Shown: piece after piece, positions 25,501-34,541 of the stretch
How the letters are laid out: each line of letters begins with the position of its first letter
Position numbering within the stretch: position 1 is the first letter of the stretch
Origin: Olsenella sp. An293
GTDB lineage: Bacteria > Actinomycetota > Coriobacteriia > Coriobacteriales > Atopobiaceae
Assembly: GCF_002159495.1 (NCBI RefSeq)
Contig: NZ_NFIT01000006.1
Coordinates: forward strand, 1 to 64,000
Direction of reading: 5' to 3'
DNA: 64,000 nucleotides
Made by a program: the position numbers and the translations under genes
Notes under the pieces: model-generated
Database searches by the model: none
The model's input: the letters and a program-made list of their open reading frames with translations, nothing else
What the model was told of the DNA's origin: nothing

Positions 25501-26207
25501 CGCTGCCCCCTCTCGGCGCGGGCGGAAAGCTCGGGCGAAAGCGCGATCACGGCCCGGACGACCTCCTCGAAGGGAAGCTCCGAGGAGTCGATGCGGGCGG
25601 CGTCGGCGGCCGGGCGAAGCGGCGAGGCGGCGCGGGAGGAGTCGTAGGCGTCGCGCCTCACGAGGGCCTCGAGGACGGCGCGCTCCTCCTTTGCGTCGAC
25701 GTCGGCGCCCACGCCGCGGGCGAGGTCCCCCCCGCCGCGCTGCACCGCACGACGCCGCGCGCGGGCCTCGGGCGAGGCGCTGAGAAAGACCTTGACGTCG
25801 GCCGCCGGGAACACGACGGTGCCGATGTCGCGCCCCTCGGCGATGACGTCGCCGGTCTCGCCGAAGCGGCGCTGCGCGGCGACCATGGCCTCGCGCACGG
25901 CGGGGTTGGCCGAGACGGGCGAGACGGCGCGCTCGACCTCGGGCGTGCGGATCTGCGCCGTGACGTCCTCGCCGCCCGCGATCACGCGCTGGCCCTCGCC
26001 GTCGGGGAGAAACTCGATCGCGAGCCCGCGGGCGACCTCGGCCGTGGCCGCGTCGTCCGCCGGGTCCACGCCGCGCTCCAGGCAGGCGTGGGCCACGGAG
26101 CGATACATCGCCCCGGTGTCGAGGTAGGTGAGGCCGCAGCGGCGGGCGACCTCCCGCGCGACGGAGGACTTCCCGGAGCCCGAGGGCCCGTCGATGGCAA
26201 CGATCAT
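25497..26207 (-). CDS. cmk: cytidylate kinase
   Basis: The 236-residue P-loop kinase phosphorylates CMP and dCMP. MIVAIDGPSGSGKSSVAREVA carries Walker A, followed by YLDTGAMYRSVA and IAEGRDIGTVVFPAADVKVFL. The ATG at 26207 follows AGGAG. A longer frame continues upstream into rluB without family similarity. It lies 8 bp after the rluB stop. Confidence 0.95.
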   Translation of the reverse strand: MIVAIDGPSGSGKSSVAREVARRCGLTYLDTGAMYRSVAHACLERGVDPADDAATAEVARGLAIEFLPDGEGQRVIAGGEDVTAQIRTPEVERAVSPVSANPAVREAMVAAQRRFGETGDVIAEGRDIGTVVFPAADVKVFLSASPEARARRRAVQRGGGDLARGVGADVDAKEERAVLEALVRRDAYDSSRAASPLRPAADAARIDSSELPFEEVVRAVIALSPELSARAERGQR

Positions 26208-26215
26208 GCGCACTC

Positions 26216-27028
26216 CTATCTGCTCACGAGCGCCTCGAGCGCGGCTACCTCGGCCTCGTCGAGGTCGCGCCACGCGCCCTCGACGAGACGCGTGAGCCTG
26301 AGCGGCCCGAAGGCGTCCCGGTGCAGCCGCAAGACCTTGTGCCCCACGGCCTGCATCATCTTCTTGACCTGGTGCTTGCGCCCCTCGTGGATGGTGAGCC
26401 CCACCACGGCGTTGCGCTCTCCCCCGCCGGTCCGCCCCGGCCCGCGCGGCGCCACCACCGAGAAGAGCGGGTCGCCGGGCGAGAGCAGCTCGGCGCGCGC
26501 GGGGGCGCTCACGCCCTCGTTCTCGAGCTCGACGCCGCGGCGCAGCCGCTCGAGGTCGCGCTCGTCGGGGGTGCCCGAGACCAGGGCCACGTAGTGCTTG
26601 GTCACGTGCCGGGAGGGGTGCAGCAGCGCCTGGCCGAGGTCCCCGCTCGTGGTGAACAGCAAAAGGCCCGTGGTGTCGAGGTCGAGCCTGCCCACCGGGT
26701 AGAGACCGGGCGCCTCGTCGCAGGGCACGAGGTCCGCGACGGTGGGGCGTCCGTGGGGGTCGCTCATGGTGGTGAGGCACCCCGCGGGCTTGTAGAGCAT
26801 GAGGTGGCGCGGGCGCTCCTCGATGCGGGCGGGCCGCCCGTCGACGGTCACCACGTCGCGCGCGGGGTCGACCTTGCTGCCGAGCTCGGTCACCACCTGG
26901 CCGTTCACTCGCACGCGCCCGGCGGTCATGAGGCGCTCGGAGCCGCGCCGGCTCGCGACGCCCGCGCGGGCGAGGAAGCGCTGGAGCCGCATGGGGTAGA
27001 GCCCGTCCGGGCGGAGGGGGTCACTCAT
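26216..27028 (-). CDS. rluB: 23S rRNA pseudouridine synthase, RsuA/RluB family
   Basis: The 270-residue protein has an N-terminal S4 RNA-binding domain (MRLQRFLARAGVASRRGSERLMTAGRVRVNGQ) and a pseudouridine synthase domain. The catalytic aspartate is in PVGRLDLDTTGLLLFTTSGDL. LTIHEGRKHQVKKMM is also typical. It starts inside the end of scpB (8-nt overlap). RluB, rather than RsuA, is assigned from the scpAB context and could not be tested by tree. Confidence 0.88.
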   Translation of the reverse strand: MSDPLRPDGLYPMRLQRFLARAGVASRRGSERLMTAGRVRVNGQVVTELGSKVDPARDVVTVDGRPARIEERPRHLMLYKPAGCLTTMSDPHGRPTVADLVPCDEAPGLYPVGRLDLDTTGLLLFTTSGDLGQALLHPSRHVTKHYVALVSGTPDERDLERLRRGVELENEGVSAPARAELLSPGDPLFSVVAPRGPGRTGGGERNAVVGLTIHEGRKHQVKKMMQAVGHKVLRLHRDAFGPLRLTRLVEGAWRDLDEAEVAALEALVSR

Positions 27029-27785
27029 GGGCCTCGCCGTCCTTCTCGGCGGCCTTGACCTCGGCGTCCGCGAAAGTCTCGATCTCGACTTGAGCCCAAG
27101 TCTCGACCTCGGCCTCAGCCTCAGGCGAAGCCTCGACCTCAGCCTCAAGCGAGGCCTCGGCGTCGAGGCCGGGCGCGTCCTCTTCCTCGATCAGCGGGCC
27201 CACGGAGCGCCCCGAGAGGCGCTCGCGGATGAAGCGGCGCGACTCCTCGTCTGGCGCGAAGTCCTCGAGCGGCGGCAGCTCGCGGATGCTCCTCAGCCCA
27301 AAGTGCTCGAGGAACAGGCGCGTGGTGCCCCAGAGCTGCGCCTGCCCGCGGTCCGAGGCGCGCCCGACCTCGCGGACGAGGCCCTTCTCGCGCAGGGAGG
27401 CGATCACGCCGTCGGAGTTGACGCCGCGGATCGCGCGGACGCCCTCGCGCGTGACCGGCTGGTGGTAGGCGATGACGGCGAGCGTCTCGAGGGCGGCCTG
27501 CGAGAGGCGGCGCGTGTCCCAGCTCATCACGTAGTCGGCCACGCGGTCGTGATGGGCGGGGTGGGTGAACAGGCGCCACCCTCCGGCGACCTCGCGCAGC
27601 TGGAAGCCGCGCTCGGCGTCGGCGTACTCGGCGGAGAGCTCGGCGAGGGCCGAGGCGACCTCGCCGGGCGTCGCGTCGCAGGCGCGCGCGAGGTCGGGCG
27701 CGCTGACGGCGTCGTCCGAGACGAGCAGCAGGGCCTCGAGCAGGCCCTTGAGAGATCCCGAGTCCAGGCGGTCCAGGTCGGTCAT
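27021..27785 (-). CDS. scpB: segregation and condensation protein B
   Basis: The 254-residue protein has two winged-helix domains (LKGLLEALLLVSDDAVS..., LSQAALETLAVIAYHQPVTREGVRAIRGV and the GR..LWGTT segment). With ScpA and SMC it forms the bacterial condensin. The last ~55 residues are an acidic Glu/Ala/Val repeat (EASLEAEVEASPEAEAEVET) encoded by a degenerate DNA repeat at about 27055-27175; this tail lies outside the conserved fold. Its ATG overlaps the scpA stop. Confidence 0.93.
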   Translation of the reverse strand: MTDLDRLDSGSLKGLLEALLLVSDDAVSAPDLARACDATPGEVASALAELSAEYADAERGFQLREVAGGWRLFTHPAHHDRVADYVMSWDTRRLSQAALETLAVIAYHQPVTREGVRAIRGVNSDGVIASLREKGLVREVGRASDRGQAQLWGTTRLFLEHFGLRSIRELPPLEDFAPDEESRRFIRERLSGRSVGPLIEEEDAPGLDAEASLEAEVEASPEAEAEVETWAQVEIETFADAEVKAAEKDGEAHE

Positions 27786-28642
27786 GAGAGGCTTCCTTCC
27801 TCCTGCGTCCCGATGTCGAGCGGGTCCTCGCCAAAGTCCTCGCGCAGCTCCGCGAGGACCGAGTCGTCAAGCTCGTAGGGGTCGGCCCCCTCGACGTGCG
27901 CGATCTCGATGTCGCCGAAGAGCTCGTCCTGGCGCACGCTCACCAGCCCGCGCTTGTAGAGCTCGAGGATGGCGAGGAAGTTGGCCACCACCGCCTCGGG
28001 CGGGTCGTCGTCATCGACGAGGTCCGAGAAGCACAGGCGCCCGCGACCGCGCACGAGGCGGTCGACGGAGGCGATGGTGAGCGCGACGGGGAGCCGCCTG
28101 GGCGCCACGTGCTCGGCCTCGAGCAGGAAGGTCTCCCGGCGGCTGTCGATGTCGGCGCAGATGACGGCGAGGCTGCGCAGCGTGATCCCCTCGAGGTAGT
28201 CGGGCATGAGGCCGAGGAACTCGGGGTCGGCGCCCACGGTCCTCGGGTGCATGCGCCCCTCTGCCTCTCCGCGCGCGGCGAGCGCCGCGGCGGCGCCGCG
28301 GAACTGCTTGTAGGCGATCAGTCGCGCGACGAGCACCTCGCGGGCCTCCTCGGGCGTGAGCCCCTCGAGGTCGAGGTCTTCCTCGTCGTCGACCGAGGGG
28401 CGCGCGAGGGGCTCCTCCGGGACGAGCGAGGCCGCCTTGATGTCGAGCAGCGTCGAGGCGACCAGGACGAAGTCGCTCGCCACGTCGAGGTCGATCTCGC
28501 CCATGCGGTCGACCTCCTCGAGGTACTGGTTGGCGACCTCCGAGATCGAGATGGACCCGATGGTCACCTTCTGCCTGCTCACGAGCGTGAGGAGCAGGTC
28601 GAAGGGCCCCGAGTAGGCCTGGGTGCGGACGCGGTAGGACAT
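27782..28642 (-). CDS. scpA: segregation and condensation protein A
   Basis: The 286-residue kleisin subunit of SMC-ScpAB starts with YSGPFDLLLTLVSRQKVTIGSISISEVANQYLEEV and has the LVASTLLDIKAASLVPEE helix. The C-terminal winged helix (VVANFLAILELYKRGLVSVRQDELFGDI) contacts the SMC head. The ATG at 28642 is 2 bp after the M50 protease stop, and the stop overlaps scpB. Confidence 0.95.
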   Translation of the reverse strand: MSYRVRTQAYSGPFDLLLTLVSRQKVTIGSISISEVANQYLEEVDRMGEIDLDVASDFVLVASTLLDIKAASLVPEEPLARPSVDDEEDLDLEGLTPEEAREVLVARLIAYKQFRGAAAALAARGEAEGRMHPRTVGADPEFLGLMPDYLEGITLRSLAVICADIDSRRETFLLEAEHVAPRRLPVALTIASVDRLVRGRGRLCFSDLVDDDDPPEAVVANFLAILELYKRGLVSVRQDELFGDIEIAHVEGADPYELDDSVLAELREDFGEDPLDIGTQEEGSLS

Positions 28643-28644
28643 CG

Positions 28645-29331
28645 TCAGAGCACCGCCCCGATCAGGGCCGCGTAGAGCCGCCCGGCCGTGGCGCCCAGGT
28701 AGGCGCCGAGCGGGTCCACCCTCAGCAGGCCCGGCAGCACGTAGAGCGCCGCGAGCAGGATGGCCATCGAGTAGTTCTGCAGCTCGTAGTACTTCTGGCG
28801 CGCAGGGCCCTTGAGGAAGTAGAGGATCACCTTGGAGCCGTCGAGCGGCGGCAGCGGGATGAGGTTGAAGAAGCACAGCACGAGGTTGACGTAGACGTAG
28901 GTGAGAAGGCCGTCGAGCACCCACCACGCGGGGCCGTCGGCATAGGCCGCAGAGCCCAGCCCTCCCGCGAGCAGCGCGCCAAAGACCGCGGTGCCGAGAA
29001 GCGCCTGGAGCAGGTTGGACGCCGGGCCCGCGAGCGCCACGAGCAGCTCGTCGCGGCGGGGCTTGCGCAGGCGGTAGGGGTTGTAGGGCACGGGGCGGGC
29101 GAAGGCGAAGACCGGTCCGCCGAGAAGCGCCATCATGAGCGGCAGCAGCACCGAGCCGAGCGGGTCGAGGTGGGCGCGCGGGTCGAGCGTGAGGCGCCCG
29201 GCCTCCTTGGCGGTGTCGTCGCCGCACAGGTGAGCCACGAAGCCGTGGGCCACCTCGTGGACCATGGCGGAGAGCATGACGAGGGCGACGGTCACGGCGA
29301 CCGAGACGAGCCCCTCGAGCGTGGTTGGCAT
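28645..29331 (-). CDS. site-2-protease-type M50 family metalloprotease
   Basis: The 228-residue polytopic membrane protein has the zinc motif HEVAH at ~25-29 (MLSAMVHEVAHGFVAHLCGD) in the first membrane segment. The second metal motif is FFNLIPLPPLDGSKV near residue 160. This is the short SREBP/FtsH-independent M50 class often encoded before scpA. Substrates are unknown. The start at 29331 is supported by GGAGGGG and avoids an unconserved leader. Confidence 0.88.
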   Translation of the reverse strand: MPTTLEGLVSVAVTVALVMLSAMVHEVAHGFVAHLCGDDTAKEAGRLTLDPRAHLDPLGSVLLPLMMALLGGPVFAFARPVPYNPYRLRKPRRDELLVALAGPASNLLQALLGTAVFGALLAGGLGSAAYADGPAWWVLDGLLTYVYVNLVLCFFNLIPLPPLDGSKVILYFLKGPARQKYYELQNYSMAILLAALYVLPGLLRVDPLGAYLGATAGRLYAALIGAVL

Positions 29332-29376
29332 ACCCCTCCTTCTTCGGGCGCTTCTTAGGCTGACGACGCGGGTTGA

Positions 29377-29433
29377 CAATGTCGTCAGACGCCAGCGTCA
29401 ACATTGGCAATGTCGTCTGACGCCAGCGTCAAC
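29377..29433. repeat. two 26-bp direct repeats with internal symmetry
   Basis: The unit CAATGTCGTC-A/T-GACGCCAGCGTCAAC occurs at 29377-29402 and 29408-29433 (period 31) with a single base difference. Each copy contains GACGC-CA-GCGTC, and TTGAC/GTCAA flank the first. The second copy overlaps the stop codon of the small membrane-protein gene. The pair lies upstream of the M50-scpAB operon and could be a tandem operator. Confidence 0.8.
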
Positions 29434-29741
29434 CACGGCGCAGCGAGGCGGACGCGCGGCTCAAGATGCAGTCGAGCACGAGCAACACTATAGCAAGAGC
29501 GGCGAAGTCGCCGCGGAAGGCGCCCCCGAGGGGCGTCTGGAAGACGAAGAGGCCCGAGAGCGCCCCCGGCACCAGGCGCGTCACCGCGCCGTTGAGGCCG
29601 AGCAGGTAGGTGCGCGCGCCGGCGGGCAGGACGGCGTCGGCCACGACGAGCAGGGCGAGGACCCACGCGGCGACGCTCAGCGCCAGGCCGGCGACGCGCA
29701 GGGCGGCCGCGGCCGGGGAGCCCTGCCGCCGTGCGGGGGCG

Positions 29742-29749
<8 letters not shown>
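29429..29749 (-). CDS. small hypothetical membrane protein
   Basis: The 106-residue protein has a basic N-terminus and about three hydrophobic stretches (~19-43, ~60-72 and ~80-95). No family is recognised. The reading frame overlaps the end of the ABC-F gene by 8 bp, as expected for a co-transcribed gene. GC-rich codon bias makes a spurious frame possible, but the clean hydrophobic pattern and the overlap favour a real gene. Confidence 0.6.
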
Positions 29750-31739
<1,990 letters not shown>

Positions 31740-32008
31740 GTGCGTCTTCCCTGGCTCTTCTTCGTACAAACCAACTCAGTATAGGCGAGGCGGCGCCCGA
31801 GCCCGCGGCCGTTTGGCATCTCACAATCTTCCCAGCTGCCGGCGCCGTCTTGCGCGGGGCTGCCCGGGCGCTCCCCGGCGGGCGGCGGCTCGCTCGTGGT
31901 GCGATTGTCAACTTGGCGTTGGCTTGGCGTTCGCGGCCCCCGGGGACGCTAGAATGGGACGAGAAAATCCCGCGGCCGAGCGCCACGACACAACCGAGGT
32001 ACCACGCA

Positions 32009-33832
32009 ATGCCAACCACCAGGAAGGTCCCCGCCCTTGACGGGCTGAGGCTCATCGCCATCGCTGCCATCGTGATCTACCACGCCAACCCCACGTGGCT
32101 CCCGGGCGGCTACTTCGGCGTGACCGTCTTCTTCGTCCTCACGGGCTACCTCACGACGCTCTCCCTCGAGCGCATGATCGCGCGCGACGGCGGTCTCGAC
32201 TACCCGCGCTACGTCATCGGGCGCGTGCGGAGGCTGCTGCCCTCGATGCTCGTCGTCGTGGGGGCCGTGGCGGTGCTCGCCGCGATCTTCTCGCCCGCGC
32301 TGCTCCCCAAGGTGAAAAGCGACGCGGTGCCCGCACTGCTGTTCTTCGAGAACATCTACTACATCGTGCGCAACGTCTCCTACTTTGCCGCGGCGGGCCT
32401 CCCCTCCCCGCTCACGCACCTGTGGTTCGTGGGCGTGACGATGCAGTTCTACCTCGTGTGGCCGCTGCTGCTGTTCCTGCTCACGCGCGTGGCGCGCCGG
32501 CGCGTCACGGCCGAGCGCGTGGTCGCCGTGCTGGCCGTCGCCTCGGCGGTGGCGATGGCGGTGCTCTACGACCCCGCCGGGGACACCAACCGCATCTACT
32601 ACGGGCCGGACACGCGCGCCGCGGAGCTGCTCGTGGGAGCGCTCGTCGCGCTCATGACGCGCGGCCGCGGCTGGGAGATCGCGCTGCCCTCCCAGGGTCG
32701 GCGCGCCGCGCGGCGCACGGTGCCCGGCTGGGTCTTCGAGCTCGCCGCGCTCGGCTCCGTGGCGGGCCTCGGCGCGATGATGGTGCTCCTGAACGGCTAC
32801 TCCGAGTTCGCCTATCGCGGGGGGATCTTCCTCGCCGCCGTGCTCTCGGGCATCTTGATCGGCTCGCTCGCGCGCCCCTCGAGCCTGCTTGCCCGGATCG
32901 TCGGAGCCCGGCCGCTCGCGCTTGCCGGCGCGCGCGGGTTTGCCGTGTACCTCTGGCACTACCCGCTGCTGCTCATCATGAACCCCGCCACCCGCACGAC
33001 CGAGCTGCCGTGGTGGGGCTGGGTCCTGGAGCTGCTCGTCATCGTCGTGGTGTCCGAGCTCACGTTCCGCGTGGTCGAGCGCGGCGTGGGCGCGCCGATG
33101 CTGCTCGGCCAGGCGCGCCCGGCGCTCGTGGCCGAGGCCGCCGCGCTGCTCGCGGTGATCGTGGTCTCGCTCGCGCCCATCTCAGCGGAGCAGACCGGCG
33201 TCCCCACCGCCGAGCAGGGCGCCGAGTCTCAGGTGGTGCAGTTCAACCCCGAGACCGATGGGTATGACGTCTCGGGGACCTATCTCGCGGGGACCGGCTT
33301 CGCCTCGGCGGTGGACACGATCAACCGCCTCAACTACGACGTCGACGTCGAGACCGGCGCCACTGACGCCGGCGTGCTGCTCGTCGGCGACTCGGTGTCG
33401 CTCGGCGCGGCGACGCAGTTCCAGCGCGTCTTCCCCAACGGCTGGATCGACTCGGCCGTGGGCAGGCAGCTGCCCGTGGGGCTTGAGGTCTACAACCAGT
33501 GCGTGGCCGACGGGCACGGCGCCGACGTGGTGGTCTTTGCCCTGGGCAACAACGGCGTGGCGCGCGAGGACCAGGTCCGGGCGCTCATCGACGCGGCGGG
33601 CCCGGACAAGAAGGTCTATCTGGTGACGGTGCGCGTGCCGCAGGCGTACCAGGACATGAACAACCAGCTCTTCCGCGACGTCGCGGCAACCTACGACAAC
33701 GTCCAGATCATCGACTGGTACGGCGAGAGCGCCGGCCACGACGAGTACTTCTGGGCTGACGGCACGCACCTTCGTCCCGAGGGCGGCGAGGCCTACGTCA
33801 TGATGCTGCGTCGCGCGATCACGGGACGATAG
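32009..33832 (+). CDS. OatA-like membrane acyltransferase (AT3 + SGNH)
   Basis: The 607-residue protein has an N-terminal acyltransferase-3 domain with about ten membrane segments (start VPALDGLRLIAIAAIVIYHA; the family His lies in YLWHYPLL and HLWFVG). An extracellular SGNH-hydrolase domain (~440-607) follows. Its motifs are GVLLVGDSVSLGAA (Ser), ALGNNG (Asn) and WADGTHLRPEGGEAY (Asp-x-x-His). This is the layout of OatA and related peptidoglycan or polysaccharide O-acetyltransferases. Muramic acid O-acetylation, giving lysozyme resistance, is a reasonable inference. ATG 32009 follows GAGGT, and TAGAAT at 31950-31955 is a possible -10. Confidence 0.88.
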   Translation: MPTTRKVPALDGLRLIAIAAIVIYHANPTWLPGGYFGVTVFFVLTGYLTTLSLERMIARDGGLDYPRYVIGRVRRLLPSMLVVVGAVAVLAAIFSPALLPKVKSDAVPALLFFENIYYIVRNVSYFAAAGLPSPLTHLWFVGVTMQFYLVWPLLLFLLTRVARRRVTAERVVAVLAVASAVAMAVLYDPAGDTNRIYYGPDTRAAELLVGALVALMTRGRGWEIALPSQGRRAARRTVPGWVFELAALGSVAGLGAMMVLLNGYSEFAYRGGIFLAAVLSGILIGSLARPSSLLARIVGARPLALAGARGFAVYLWHYPLLLIMNPATRTTELPWWGWVLELLVIVVVSELTFRVVERGVGAPMLLGQARPALVAEAAALLAVIVVSLAPISAEQTGVPTAEQGAESQVVQFNPETDGYDVSGTYLAGTGFASAVDTINRLNYDVDVETGATDAGVLLVGDSVSLGAATQFQRVFPNGWIDSAVGRQLPVGLEVYNQCVADGHGADVVVFALGNNGVAREDQVRALIDAAGPDKKVYLVTVRVPQAYQDMNNQLFRDVAATYDNVQIIDWYGESAGHDEYFWADGTHLRPEGGEAYVMMLRRAITGR

Positions 33833-33949
33833 GGTCCCTCGACGGGCGCCGGCGCTTGGCCTTCGCCGCAATCATCCCGGTTTGTCGTGATTTCAAAAAA
33901 AGTCGTGCCATGCGGTGCGAGTTCTGATAAGATGCTCTAGCGCAAGCAA

Positions 33950-34024
33950 GGGCGATTGGCTCAGGGGTAGAGCACTTCCTTCACACGGAAGGGGTCGCTG
34001 GTTCGAATCCAGCATCGCCCACCA
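33950..34024 (+). tRNA. tRNA-Val (anticodon CAC)
   Basis: Acceptor GGGCGAT pairs with ATCGCCC. The anticodon loop TTCACAC gives CAC. The T-loop GTTCGAATC is present and the 3' ACCA is encoded. Confidence 0.95.
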
Positions 34025-34026
34025 TT

Positions 34027-34102
34027 GGGGATATAGCTCAGTTGGGAGAGCGCGTGACTGGCAGTCACGAGGTCAGGGGTTCGAACCCCCTTATCTCCAC
34101 CA
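34027..34102 (+). tRNA. tRNA-Ala (anticodon GGC)
   Basis: Acceptor GGGGATA/TATCTCC contains the alanine identity pair G3:U70. The anticodon loop CTGGCAG gives GGC, and CCA is encoded. An identical copy lies inverted at 37390-37465. It is 2 bp after tRNA-Val and probably co-transcribed. Confidence 0.96.
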
Positions 34103-34112
34103 TGACAGATCA

Positions 34113-34143
34113 GGCCGTCGGGCAGGTGCCCGACGGCCTTTTT
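34113..34143 (+). terminator. intrinsic terminator of the tRNA-Val/tRNA-Ala transcript
   Basis: GGCCGTCGGGC (34113-34123) pairs perfectly with GCCCGACGGCC (34128-34138) over a 4-nt loop and is followed by TTTTT. Confidence 0.93.
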
Positions 34144-34202
34144 CGTCTCATGCCCCGGCGCCTCGGCGGCAATGTCCATGCGCTCGCGCGGGCTCATCCG
34201 CG

Positions 34203-34323
34203 GTTGTAGGTCGTTTTTGGGAACTCCTCTCGTATGGGCTGCCCGGGCCACGACAAAATGGCAGGTACTGAAATGGCATGTCGCCGGTAGTACTTCGGTG
34301 TCCCGCAAAAAACTGCCTACAAC
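34203..34323. repeat. imperfect inverted repeat, ~21-bp arms
   Basis: GTTGTAGG followed by a T-rich run (34203-34222) pairs with an A-rich run followed by CCTACAAC (34301-34323), with a few mismatches or a bulge. The interior has the directly repeated word AAATGGCA. It lies just after the tRNA terminator and is locally AT-richer than the neighbouring genes. Confidence 0.6.
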
Positions 34324-34417
34324 GCAACGCGCTCGCGCGGAGGGCGCCGCATCAAGGCCTCGTGCGCGCCACAGAACGCATGCGCCGCCCCCGCCTGCCC
34401 CGCGGAAGCGATAAGAG

Positions 34418-34511
34418 AACGTTCCCACCCCGTCTCCGCCCGCTCGGGGAAAACATCGCCCGCAGCCGGGCGCCGCGTCATAGAATGTGCCCGATATGAT
34501 AACGTTCCCAC
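34418..34511. promoter_or_regulatory. two direct AACGTTCCCAC boxes, possible operators of the amylosucrase gene
   Basis: Identical 11-mers at 34418-34428 and 34501-34511 are 83 bp apart, and each contains the palindrome AACGTT. The second begins immediately after TATGAT and ends 30 bp before the start codon. LacI-family sugar regulators often bind CG-centred palindromes of this kind. The link is inference. Confidence 0.45.
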
Positions 34512-34541
34512 ACTCCGGGACCTGAGAGAGGGGCCGAGAGG

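Larger units (their letters stand above)
34144..34541. other. 398-bp gap upstream of the amylosucrase gene
   Basis: No gene is seen. The gap holds the imperfect inverted repeat at 34203-34323 and two copies of AACGTTCCCAC, at 34418-34428 and 34501-34511, close to the amylosucrase start. TAGAAT (34480-34485) and TATGAT (34495-34500) are possible -10 hexamers without a clear -35. Confidence 0.6.

Noticed and set aside
33950-34102. Attachment site of an integrated element at the tRNA-Val/tRNA-Ala pair
   Set aside because: No integrase is adjacent and no partial tRNA 3' duplication was seen. The other tRNA-Ala copy is complete and inverted.
34495-34511. Catabolite-responsive element (CcpA cre) at the amylosucrase promoter
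   Set aside because: TGATAACGTTCCCA matches the cre consensus only partly, and CcpA control in this lineage is not established. It is kept only as a generic direct repeat.
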